A DNA stretch of 64,000 nt from Hominimerdicola alba (GTDB taxonomy: Bacteria > Bacillota > Clostridia > Oscillospirales > Ruminococcaceae). The stretch spans positions 1-64,000 of the forward strand of contig NZ_FOAT01000009.1 of assembly GCF_900109655.1 (NCBI RefSeq). The letters run 5' to 3'. The translations under genes and the position numbers were made by a program. The number at the start of each line of letters is the position of its first letter. Position 1 is the first letter of the stretch. The notes under the pieces are model-generated. The model ran no database searches and was not told where the DNA came from. It saw nothing but the letters and a program-made list of their open reading frames with translations. This document shows positions 7,456 to 15,752 of the stretch, in pieces.

Positions 7456-7893
7456 TCACACAAATTCTCCGGCTTCGTCAACAAGGTCGCCCATATTATT
7501 TACTATTTTGCCTGTATTAAGGATCTTTATCTTAAATTCGCCCTTGCCAAAATCCATAAGATGCCTTAAGTTGATAACAACTTTCTTATCTTTTGCAATT
7601 TTAAGGAGCCATTCAGCACAGTTATCACCACAAGTCGATGCATTAAAAATTTTAGAGTTATCATAAGCTATCAGCAAAAGAGTTTTCACTCCTCCGGACA
7701 ACTTTTTGGGACTCATAATACCGAAAACAGGGCTGATAATTGTTCGTTCATCGATAACTTCAGATTTATCGACCGCCTTGATGATCTCTTTTGACAAAGG
7801 CTTTACGATCCAGCTGTCTTTATAGGTGTTGTTAAAATAAAGCTTTGTGTTATATATAGCATCAGGAGTATCACCAAAAATAACATTCAACAT
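7456..7893 (-). CDS. DUF4869 domain protein
   Basis: A 145-residue protein matching the DUF4869 pattern: start MLNVIFGDTPDAIYNTKLYF, middle SGGVKTLLLIAYDNSKIFNASTCGDNC, and end LRHLMDFGKGEFKIKILNTG. The family is common in Clostridia, of unknown function, and often beside other small DUF genes or toxin-antitoxin-like modules. GGAGATAGCTC precedes the ATG. The expected partner gene is not visible; the next gene in this direction is a decayed ATPase. The roughly 280 bp between the att-like site and this gene's end holds no recognisable gene. Confidence 0.85.
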   Translation of the reverse strand: MLNVIFGDTPDAIYNTKLYFNNTYKDSWIVKPLSKEIIKAVDKSEVIDERTIISPVFGIMSPKKLSGGVKTLLLIAYDNSKIFNASTCGDNCAEWLLKIAKDKKVVINLRHLMDFGKGEFKIKILNTGKIVNNMGDLVDEAGEFV

Positions 7894-8031
7894 GAGCTAT
7901 CTCCACTTTAATTATTTGCATTATTCTGAAATATATCCTCATCCTATAATATTTTATTACACATGACTTTTTTCATAGCATAAAATGTTTGCCACACACA
8001 AGTGGGTATATTTTCGTATAGCAATTATAAA

Positions 8032-9617
8032 CTATCGTGTCAATTTTTCTATAACACAGCTATGCCCCTTGCTGTCATCGTAGCTTATTCCAACAAGAAT
8101 AATTTCATCAGTATATCCTGCAAGCGCTCCCGTGTAGCGCTTTTCTTTTATCTGTCTGATTGCAAGTATCTGCCGACTTGTCATGTTTAAGTTCGATTAT
8201 CATTGCGGGCTTATCAGTATTCTGATACGGCAGCAGAATGATATCTGCGAAGCCCTTCCCTGCTGGCAGCTCTCTGATGATTTTGTAATATTTTCTTGCA
8301 GAATAGAATGCCAATGAGATAACACAGCTGAGCGAATTTTCATTATTATATTGCAGTATAGAGGTGTTATCCTCATGACATATCTCAACACCTTTAGCAA
8401 CTTTTTCTGCATTACCGTCAATAATATCCTGTATCAATTCATCTGATGCACGAATTGCTTTCATAACAGGCTCCCAGCCCTTAATCCTCGATACAGTTGA
8501 TGAATTCCTGCTGAACTTCCGCATTTGGTATCCATACAAGACCTCTGCCCAAAGCATTTTTTCCGAAAGCTTCGTAAGTCAGATAGCCAAGATGTACCAG
8601 AAGCGTTAGGATATCATCAGCCGAGGCAAATGTGGTCATATCGTTCTGGAATTTCGCTGTGTTGACTTCTATCTTCTCTCCTGCTATCATTCGAGTGACC
8701 TTGTCGTGCAAGCCGTCAAAATCCGCCTGAATGTAGACTTTCAAAGCATCATAGGTCTCAGTCTTCGTCCAGTAGTTGCTGATTTTATTATTGCGTATGC
8801 TCTCAATGACAGAAAGTGGATTATAAATCGAAATACCTTCAAGGAAATATCCATTAAACAAACGCTTTATATCCTCGAAAGATGTGCTGTATTCCTTACA
8901 TAATGCACGGACCTCATCATCTGTAATGCCTGTAAACTCAGCATATCTGTCCGCACTTATCATTGAAATCTCTGAGAACATATTCAAAGAGGAATTAAAA
9001 CCATTCTTCTTGATAGGAAGTATTCCTGTCATGTAAGCAAGTGCAACATAACTCTTATCCTTCAGCAGATTTCTCAGAAAAATAAGATACTTGTTCCGGT
9101 CATCAGCCGAATACTTTTTTATCCTGAAAACACAGTCCCATTCATCAATAATAAAAATGAACTGCTTCCCAGTTTCAGCAAAAACATCACCAAGAACAGT
9201 AACAAGATCATCCCGGTCAAAGCAGTCAACTTCTTCATTTTCATTTTTGATTTCATAAATAAGAATTCTTGAAAGATAGTCAAGATTTTCTGCTATACTA
9301 TCACCATTATTTAGAAAAACTATCATGTTCATATGGATAACATTATACTTGTTCAGATGCTTTTCAAAGCTGTCATATGATGATATTTTAAGTGGCGCAA
9401 ACATATCTCTTGAATCACAGCCGCAGCTGTAATATGCAGTCAGCATATTAGCAGCCATCGATTTTCCGAAACGTCTGGGACGGCTGACGCAGACAAAACG
9501 GTTTTCGGTATCCAATATTTTATTTATCTGTTTTATAAGCTCGGATTTATCAACATATATCTCCGAATTCAATGCCCTGCGAAAATCTATATTATCAGGA
9601 TTGAGATAATTGTCAAT
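8032..9617 (-). pseudogene. AAA ATPase with C-terminal PD-(D/E)XK nuclease-like domain, twice frameshifted
   Basis: The family has an AAA domain (here FVCVSRPRRFGKSMAANML with Walker A RRFGKS, and FIFIIDEWDCVF with Walker B) and a C-terminal PD-(D/E)XK-like domain (GKGFADIILLP and MIIELKHDKSADT). The first frame ends at 8481 after FINCIED. Homology continues in a second frame (GWEPVMKAIRASDEL) and then, near 8175, in a third (IRQIKEKRYTGALAGYTDEIILVGISYD), ending at a TAG at 8032. Each shift is explained by one inserted base. At the 5' end the natural start behind AGGAGGCGG is ATT at 9617 (reading DNYLNPDNIDFRRALNSEIYVDKSE). It is either a rare start or a mutated ATG; a TTG at 9572 is the next option. 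These points together indicate a dead gene. Confidence 0.8.
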
Positions 9618-9794
9618 GTTACCGCCTCCTAAATATCTCTACGGCATTATTATAGCACAGATTACCTGAATTGTAAAGAGGATGCAGCAAACGCAACAAC
9701 ATCTTTACGTTACACTGAATATAATCCTAATTTACCAAACAGTATCATAGAACAATTCCATTAAGACTTTGGATTCAATCAATTACTCCTGACT

Positions 9795-10010
9795 TTATAG
9801 ATATACACGGCTTTTTTCAAACCGATGACACAAACCACTGCTTTTATGTTTACTATCTGTTTCATCAAGTGCACATGATGCTTCACTCTCTTTATATGAA
9901 CAAGTCCAATTATATGATTGGATTTCCGGTCTTGTTCCCAGCCAATGTTTACAGTATATGCACTTGTTGACATCACGACATTTTTCATTTTTTATTACTT
10001 TTTCGAACAT
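9795..10010 (-). CDS. Small Cys-rich protein (71 aa), zinc-knuckle-like
   Basis: The last gene of the minus-strand operon that begins near 17.7 kb. The product carries CIYCKHWLG, then WTCSYKESEASC, then SSGLCHRFEKS: five Cys in a spacing that suggests one zinc site. The protein encoded at 10257-10466 has the same plan (CAFCKYW..., C..., GIGCCQNYES), so the two appear to be paralogues. A GAGG site lies 9 nt before the ATG. No function is recognised; a zinc-binding adaptor or regulator is a guess. Confidence 0.6.
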   Translation of the reverse strand: MFEKVIKNEKCRDVNKCIYCKHWLGTRPEIQSYNWTCSYKESEASCALDETDSKHKSSGLCHRFEKSRVYL

Positions 10011-10088
10011 TTACTAATACCTCATTTCAACGTTTTTACAAAATAAGAGAATGAGCTGCCGTGAAAAACAGCAGCTCAAAATTTAAGA

Positions 10089-10238
10089 TTAAGGCTTTGG
10101 ATTAGCTGACACTAACGTGCCTCCCTTGCCTGTTTTCAGTCGTGCCTTGCACTTTGGATTCTTACAGATATAACTTGTGTTTTCACTCTTGGTCTCTATA
10201 GTACCGCAGAAAGGACACTGAATCGGAAACATTGCCAT
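10089..10238 (-). CDS. Zinc-ribbon mini-protein (49 aa)
   Basis: Translation from the ATG at 10238, behind GAGGTG, gives a protein with CPFCG at residues 8-12 and CKNPKC at 25-30, a classic two-knuckle zinc ribbon, followed by a basic tail (KARLKTGKGG). It lies between two other Cys-rich small genes in the same operon. Free-standing zinc ribbons of this kind often bind nucleic acid or dock onto partner proteins; the partner here is unknown. Confidence 0.65.
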   Translation of the reverse strand: MAMFPIQCPFCGTIETKSENTSYICKNPKCKARLKTGKGGTLVSANPKP

Positions 10239-10256
10239 TGTTTTCACCTCACTTTT

Positions 10257-10466
10257 TTAGAATTTGCTCTCATAATTTTGGCAACAACCAATGCCTTTGG
10301 TTGCCAGCTGTTTCTTAGCACAATATTCACGTACATACGGTTCATAATACCATATATCGTGTACCTTGTGTTTGATATGTTTATTCTGTCTGTCATTCCA
10401 GTATTTGCAGAATGCACAGTGTCTGCTCGTTGGTCTGTGAATATCTGCTGTTAACAATTGATCCAT
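10257..10466 (-). CDS. Small Cys-rich protein (69 aa), paralogue of the 9795-10010 product
   Basis: Start taken at the ATG at 10466 (MDQLLTADIHRP) because GGAGGG precedes it by 6 nt; an upstream in-frame codon would overlap the preceding gene. The product has CAFCKYWNDRQ, then YCAKKQLATKGIGCCQNYE. The spacing matches the 71-residue protein further downstream in the operon. It starts only 14 nt after the stop of the glycine-zipper protein gene, supporting cotranscription. Function unknown. Confidence 0.65.
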   Translation of the reverse strand: MDQLLTADIHRPTSRHCAFCKYWNDRQNKHIKHKVHDIWYYEPYVREYCAKKQLATKGIGCCQNYESKF

Positions 10467-10480
10467 GTATACCCTCCATA

Positions 10481-11500
10481 TCATATGGTCAACAGATTTT
10501 TAAATACATTTACCGCCTTGCTGACTGTATTTACCGCAATATTGCTCAGTTTATTTATTCCAGCTGAAATAAGATCACAAACTTCAGTTCCACAAGCTCT
10601 ACCTACAACTGCACCAATTCTTTCACCAACTATAGTACCACCAGGACCAAATACGCTGCCTATAGTTCCGCCTACGATTAATCCAGCTCGTTCTCCTATC
10701 TGCTCCTTTGCCATTTTTATCGAAGCAGCGGCTGTTGCAGTCGCTGTGTCCTGAACTGCCTTAATACCGTTGGTAATAACGGATACTCCATCACCGATTT
10801 CTATTTCTTGAATAACCTTTTCAACACTCATTCCTGAAATAAATGCACTTGCAGCAGCAGTCAGAGGATCAGGTAAAATGCCGGTTTCAGAAGCAATATT
10901 AACAGCACAAGCAGCAGCCGTTTTAATTCCATCCGAAGCACCGGATCTAAGTGCTCCAATAAGGTTATCAGCATTTGTAACAGCATCAACTCCGAGAGCG
11001 GAGTACGATTCTGAAAGCACATCAAATGCTGTATAAAGTGCCGATTCAGCAGCATTCTCAACTACTTTCGCTGCAAGCTCTTTAACGCTATATTTGTTCC
11101 AGTTATCATCTGAAAAATCTGTATCTAATACTTCTACTTCAGGAGTGTTTTCATCATATTCTGAAAAAGCTTCATTCGCCGCCGATAATAACATGGCTTG
11201 CTTGCCATATGAGCCATCATCAAACGCTGTTTCTTCTGTAAACCAAGCTTCTGCACTCTGACCATTTTCTTCTGCATTTCGAAGAGATTGAAGACTATCT
11301 GTCTGCATTTTGATCGCATTAACGATATCATCAGCAATTTTGTATACTTCTTGTTCAGCCTTATCTGTAAGTTTTTGCGCAAGATAGGATTTAGCCCAAT
11401 CAAATGCACTCATATCATCTTTGTTTTCAAGATAGCTTTCCACCGATTCCTGCAATAGTCTGGCAAACTGTTCAGATCTCTCATTAGTCCATTTTTCCAT
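10481..11500 (-). CDS. Alpha-helical protein with glycine-zipper segment, operon partner of the AAA+ ATPase
   Basis: I do not recognise a family. The start is placed at the ATG at 11500 (MEKWTNERSEQF), because GGAGGG lies upstream and the TTG at 11512 touches that site. The first 140 residues are acidic and helical. The rest is Ala-rich, ending with a glycine-zipper-like stretch (AGLIVGGTIGSVFGPGGTIV, then GERIGAVVG) and an amphipathic helical tail. Such Gly/Ala patterns are found in membrane-inserting or pore-type proteins and in glycine-zipper domains of bacterial envelope proteins. There is no signal peptide. It follows the ATPase gene with the two sequences touching, so the pair probably act together, the ATPase perhaps remodelling this protein. 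This is inference. Confidence 0.6.
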   Translation of the reverse strand: MEKWTNERSEQFARLLQESVESYLENKDDMSAFDWAKSYLAQKLTDKAEQEVYKIADDIVNAIKMQTDSLQSLRNAEENGQSAEAWFTEETAFDDGSYGKQAMLLSAANEAFSEYDENTPEVEVLDTDFSDDNWNKYSVKELAAKVVENAAESALYTAFDVLSESYSALGVDAVTNADNLIGALRSGASDGIKTAAACAVNIASETGILPDPLTAAASAFISGMSVEKVIQEIEIGDGVSVITNGIKAVQDTATATAAASIKMAKEQIGERAGLIVGGTIGSVFGPGGTIVGERIGAVVGRACGTEVCDLISAGINKLSNIAVNTVSKAVNVFKNLLTI

Positions 11501-11508
11501 AAGATTGA

Positions 11509-12996
11509 TCAACCCTCCGATGCATTCTTGAACTTACGGTTTTTGTATTCCTCAGACAGTTTATCCAGTGACTCTTTCATTATCTCTGAAAGCGAATGAG
11601 TTTCATTTATTGCAGAGAGGATATACTCTGTCGTGAGTGCTGGTTCACCATCAGAAAAAGTATTCTCAATAGCATCTCTAACTACACCTTCAATATCTGC
11701 ACCGCTGTATCCTTCGGTTTTATTTACGAGCTCATAAATACGGATATTATTAAGGTCGTTAGGTCTTCGTTTTTTGATGTGTATCTCAAATATCTTTTGG
11801 CGTTCATTAGAATTAGGCAGACCTACAAAGAATATCTCATCAAAACGACCCTTACGCATAAGTTCCGGCGGGAGCTTCGTTATGTCATTTGCAGTTGCGA
11901 TAACAAAAGTCGGACTGGTCTTTTCCTGCATCCAAGTTAGGAACTGACCGAACAGTCTTACTGTTACCTCACTGCCGGATCCATTGATACCCGCAAATGC
12001 CTTTTCCAATTCGTCTATCCAGAGCACACATGGTGCGATAGTCTCTGCAAGTGCGATGGAACGACGCATATTTTCTTCAGATTCACCCACATATTTGCCC
12101 ATTATCTTGCCCATGTCCAGCCTTAAAAGCGGGACTTCAAAAAGCTGAGCTGTAACCTTTGCTGTTAGAGATTTTCCACAGCCGGGAACACCTGCGATAA
12201 GCACGCCCTTTGGCATATCCACACCAAATGCAGCAGCCTTGTTTATTGACTTGAACACTCTTGATTTACGTTTCAGCCACTCTTTCAGGTTTTCAAGCCC
12301 ACCTATATCTTCAGCTTTTTCTTTAAGGGGTATCATTTCGAGAATTCCCGATTTTTTGATCATCTGCTGTTTTTGATCAAATATCAGAGAAAGACTTCCC
12401 CTTGTAAATCTGCCTTCATTAGCAAGGGCTAGATTAAGGAGGTCTATGATCTCAAATTCGGTAAGCCCCTTGAACGCCATAGACATTGCTTCTATGAGTT
12501 CATCATTTATAGTCTCTCCCTGCTCCTCTGCAAATCCCTGTACCAGCTTTTTTATTTCGTTCTGATCGGGATAATCATTTTCAAGAACAGTTACAAATTT
12601 TTCAAGTTCACGGGGGATAACGACCTTTGAAGAAACAATGATTATATTGGCATCTAGTTCCTGCGATATTTCTATCGCCATACTTTTAAGCAGTGCGATG
12701 ACCTGCTTATCGCTGTCTTCCAAATAGCCCGAAATGTCTTTCAGTATTAGCTTTTTTTCATCAAGCTCCTTGTCCTTGCGCAAAAGATCAAGTGCAGCAA
12801 CAAGCGATCTGTCCTTTATCAAAGGCTTTTTGGTACGGAAATCAACAAGCCCGGCAGCACCGTTCCACTCCAGCACCTCATGCCTGCCCATGACCTCCTT
12901 GATTATCCTGTCTGTTTTGGCTTCCTCAAATGAATTTATGTATATCATAGGGAAACCAGCGTCTATGTATCTTGCTAAGCTTTCTTTTAGAGTCAT
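11509..12996 (-). CDS. AAA+ ATPase, Ycf46/FtsH-type
   Basis: The N-terminal region (MTLKESLARYIDAGFPMIYI) resembles the start of Ycf46-type AAA proteins, and the C-terminal AAA+ module is complete. Walker A GVPGCGKS is near residues 269-276, Walker B VLWIDE near 324-329, sensor 1 FVIATAND, and arginine-finger region MRKGRFDEIF near 380-388. A four-helix lid follows (YSGADIEGVVRDAIENTF). The start is taken at ATG 12996, 8 nt after AAAGGG; the GTG three codons earlier overlaps that site. The stop of the Sel1-repeat gene is 1 nt before this start. Such ATPases remodel protein partners; the substrate is probably a neighbour in the operon. Length (495 aa) is normal. Confidence 0.85.
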   Translation of the reverse strand: MTLKESLARYIDAGFPMIYINSFEEAKTDRIIKEVMGRHEVLEWNGAAGLVDFRTKKPLIKDRSLVAALDLLRKDKELDEKKLILKDISGYLEDSDKQVIALLKSMAIEISQELDANIIIVSSKVVIPRELEKFVTVLENDYPDQNEIKKLVQGFAEEQGETINDELIEAMSMAFKGLTEFEIIDLLNLALANEGRFTRGSLSLIFDQKQQMIKKSGILEMIPLKEKAEDIGGLENLKEWLKRKSRVFKSINKAAAFGVDMPKGVLIAGVPGCGKSLTAKVTAQLFEVPLLRLDMGKIMGKYVGESEENMRRSIALAETIAPCVLWIDELEKAFAGINGSGSEVTVRLFGQFLTWMQEKTSPTFVIATANDITKLPPELMRKGRFDEIFFVGLPNSNERQKIFEIHIKKRRPNDLNNIRIYELVNKTEGYSGADIEGVVRDAIENTFSDGEPALTTEYILSAINETHSLSEIMKESLDKLSEEYKNRKFKNASEG

Positions 12997-12997
12997 T

Positions 12998-14680
12998 TTA
13001 ATCACCCTTTAAATAATTGATTAGACCAGCCATTTGTTCATCAGATCGCTTCAATTGAATAATACAATCAATCCTGCATAGTCTAAAATCACCATTGCGA
13101 TCTATTCCAGCATCTATTGCTTTTTCAAACCAATATTCTGCTTCATCTAAATCCTCCATCGATCCATCTGAGCAATAACAATCTGCTAGTGCTGTATATG
13201 CTTTTTCATAACCTTGATCTGCTGCTTTCTTATACCATTTTGCTGCTTCGTAATAGTTTTCTTCAACACCATTACCATAAAAATAGCAATCTCCTAATTT
13301 ATACATAGAAAATGGGTTGTAATCATAAGACTTTTGGAACCATTCGATTGCTTTTTGATAATCTTTAGGAACACCTAACCCATAATAGTAAAATGCACCA
13401 TAATAAGATGCTATATACATATTACCGTCATTTGCAGCTTTTCCATATTTTTCTGCAACTAAAGTATACCATTTAGATTTTTCATCTTTATAAGCATCCG
13501 GAAAAGATTCAAATATACAACATTCTCCTAATTTTACAAATGCGTCATAACTATTATAATAATCATATGCTATCTTGTAGTTTTCTAATGCGTTTATAAG
13601 CCTATCTTCGCTGTTACTGTTCCTATATTGCTCTCCAATTTTAAAATAGCATTCTCCAATTACATACTTTGTAACCTCATCTTGAAATTCATCTGTCACC
13701 TTATTACCATGATTTAAATATTTTTCATACCATTTTATAGCTTCTCTGTAGTTTTCCTGATTATCATACATTTCGGCAATATCCTTTGCAGCACGAACCA
13801 CTCCTTGATCATGTGCCTTACTGTACCACTTTAAAGCTTCATTTTCATCTTTTTCAACTCCGTAACCATTTAAATAACAGTCAGCCATACCATAATATCC
13901 TAAACCACAACCTCGTTCTGCTGACTTTTTAAACCAATTCATCGCTTCAAAATCAGATTCGCTTACTCCATTACCAGAAAGATAACACATTCCAACATAA
14001 GCTTCTGCCTCTGCATATCCCATATCAGCAGCTTTTTTATAGTATTCATACATTTTATCATAGTTTTCTGACACACCATTTCCATCATAGTAACAATTTG
14101 CAATATTGCAATATTCTTCCGGATCATTACTTCCGGTAAACTCAACATTATCAAAATGGATATTTACAGCATTAAAATCATAATCTGTCTTTCCCTGTAG
14201 CTTGACCTTAGCTCCATTCAATCCAATATAAGTTACATCGCCCCGCCTGGTGGGAACGGAAAAAGTTTCTTTAAACAGATATACTTTATCAGCACCGGAA
14301 TCAAGAATGTCATAAAGATCATCCTGATCTACCGCTACTATATCCATATTGTCAAGTATTTTACGGTCGGAAATATAACGGCTAAGCATTTCAAGCTTTT
14401 CTCTGCGAAGCCTTACTTCCTCGATGTCCAGATTTTCATCGGCTTCGATCTCTACCCCGAGTGCCTTAGCCAGCTTGATACCAAGCTGCTCATCATCAGC
14501 AGACAAAGCTTCTATTGAATCAGCTTCTTCATTGTAATAGCGATCTCTCAGCCATGTCACAAGCTTGCCGTTCGTATAATAACCCAGTACGGTTTCCAAG
14601 TCAAAATTATCCCTCAGATCTTCGATACTGCGAACGTCAGTATCGTTTATTTTTAAGGGAAATCTTATTTTCTTTGCCAT
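12998..14680 (-). CDS. Sel1-repeat protein with RFPLK-type N-terminal domain
   Basis: A scaffold-like protein. Residues 1-75 (MAKKIRFPLKINDTDVRSIE..., containing WLRDRYYNEEA) match the N-terminus of the 640-residue protein at 15746-17668, so this is a shared domain. Residues about 80-175 look like a beta-rich module (GADKVYLFKETFSVPTRRGD). From about 180 on there are Sel1/TPR repeats of about 36 residues with motifs such as YYDGNGVSENYDKMYEYYKK and CYLSGNGVSESDFEAMNWFK, some degenerate in the middle. GGAGGTAATTCATT precedes the ATG, nearly identical to the leader of the 640-residue gene, suggesting duplication of the 5' part. No signal peptide: cytoplasmic. Sel1 repeats mediate protein contacts, fitting an adaptor for the adjacent AAA+ ATPase. 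Confidence 0.8.
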   Translation of the reverse strand: MAKKIRFPLKINDTDVRSIEDLRDNFDLETVLGYYTNGKLVTWLRDRYYNEEADSIEALSADDEQLGIKLAKALGVEIEADENLDIEEVRLRREKLEMLSRYISDRKILDNMDIVAVDQDDLYDILDSGADKVYLFKETFSVPTRRGDVTYIGLNGAKVKLQGKTDYDFNAVNIHFDNVEFTGSNDPEEYCNIANCYYDGNGVSENYDKMYEYYKKAADMGYAEAEAYVGMCYLSGNGVSESDFEAMNWFKKSAERGCGLGYYGMADCYLNGYGVEKDENEALKWYSKAHDQGVVRAAKDIAEMYDNQENYREAIKWYEKYLNHGNKVTDEFQDEVTKYVIGECYFKIGEQYRNSNSEDRLINALENYKIAYDYYNSYDAFVKLGECCIFESFPDAYKDEKSKWYTLVAEKYGKAANDGNMYIASYYGAFYYYGLGVPKDYQKAIEWFQKSYDYNPFSMYKLGDCYFYGNGVEENYYEAAKWYKKAADQGYEKAYTALADCYCSDGSMEDLDEAEYWFEKAIDAGIDRNGDFRLCRIDCIIQLKRSDEQMAGLINYLKGD

Positions 14681-14732
14681 AATGAATTACCTCCATATCC
14701 CATTAACTTAACTTTGAATTATTTACATTTAA

Positions 14733-15752
14733 CTATCTACACAAAACCTCATAGATCTCAGATGAAAAATCAGCGATAACATTTCTTGCTGTGTATGTAT
14801 CCTGAACATCATTTGTCATAACACACATGATATAATCGCCTTTCTCAGAATAAATGATCGCAGAATCATTTTCAACAGTAGAAAGCTCCCCTGTTTTATT
14901 GGCAACAGTCACTTCATCGGGTATCCCTGCCGGGATCTTTGTTCGTGTAAGCTGATTTTTCATGAAGCCGATGATCTCCTCTGAACCTTTGAATCGACCG
15001 TAATAAAAATCTTTCAGTATCTTGCTGCAGTCATCGGCGGAGGTATAGTTCTCCAACCCGTTGAAATCAAGCATCAAGCGATTCATCTCGGTGTCTTCAA
15101 AACCGTTTTCAGCACAAAAAGCATTTACTTTTTCCATGCCAACAGCAGGATCTCCGCCGCCTAATCTTGTCACCAAAGTATTGCAGGCATTGTTGTCGCT
15201 TTGAGAGATCATTATATCCAGCATATCATCTGTCTCACCGACATAGCTTTCCTGTGAAACAACACTGTCCTTGTTCTCATAAACAACAGCTGCAACGTAT
15301 AGTTTTATCAGACTTGCCGAGACCATTTTTTCATTATAGTCACCAACAGCAATTATTTCACTGCCGTCCGACATTATCGCTTTAGCAGAATAACGTCCGC
15401 CCATATCAGATATAGGGATAAACAGCTCTTCTGCTGCCGATGAGATATTGTTATCAATAACAGTTTCATCACCTTTTTCCGATGCTTGATCTGAAATGCT
15501 ATCCTCCGAAGGTTCTTCCGATATAGTTATCACTTCTTCAATAACCGTTGATGCTTCGGTTGTATCCTCTGAGATTTTTGATGTTGTTGTCAATATATCA
15601 TCCGTACTTTCGGTAATGATATTACTTACTGTTGATTCGCCAGCCTGCGAAGTGATCGAACTGTCATTCACAGTTCCACAAGCACAAAGAATTACAGCAA
15701 CACAAATTATAAACGCAGCACATATTGTTTGTTTCAGCATATTCCTCACCAT
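14733..15752 (-). CDS. Beta-lactamase-fold serine hydrolase lipoprotein
   Basis: It has an N-terminal signal peptide with a lipobox (LCAC, Cys25), then a 90-residue Ser/Thr/Glu-rich linker, then a class A beta-lactamase-like domain from about residue 110. The active-site motifs are present: SxxK as Ser147-Leu-Ile-Lys150, SDN at 185-187, and KTG at 286-288. The omega-loop Glu of true penicillinases is not obvious (DTEMN where ExxLN is expected), so antibiotic hydrolysis should not be assumed. Firmicute proteins of this group are usually cell-wall-associated penicillin-recognising hydrolases. The ATG at 15752 overlaps the TGA of the upstream SH3 gene, indicating translational coupling. It places an extracytoplasmic sensor or enzyme in an otherwise intracellular operon. 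Confidence 0.85.
   Translation of the reverse strand: MVRNMLKQTICAAFIICVAVILCACGTVNDSSITSQAGESTVSNIITESTDDILTTTSKISEDTTEASTVIEEVITISEEPSEDSISDQASEKGDETVIDNNISSAAEELFIPISDMGGRYSAKAIMSDGSEIIAVGDYNEKMVSASLIKLYVAAVVYENKDSVVSQESYVGETDDMLDIMISQSDNNACNTLVTRLGGGDPAVGMEKVNAFCAENGFEDTEMNRLMLDFNGLENYTSADDCSKILKDFYYGRFKGSEEIIGFMKNQLTRTKIPAGIPDEVTVANKTGELSTVENDSAIIYSEKGDYIMCVMTNDVQDTYTARNVIADFSSEIYEVLCR

Noticed and set aside
14733-15752. Antibiotic-resistance beta-lactamase
   Set aside because: SxxK, SDN and KTG are present, but the omega-loop ExxLN is not. The long lipoprotein linker and operon context point to a cell-envelope hydrolase or sensor, so resistance is not claimed.
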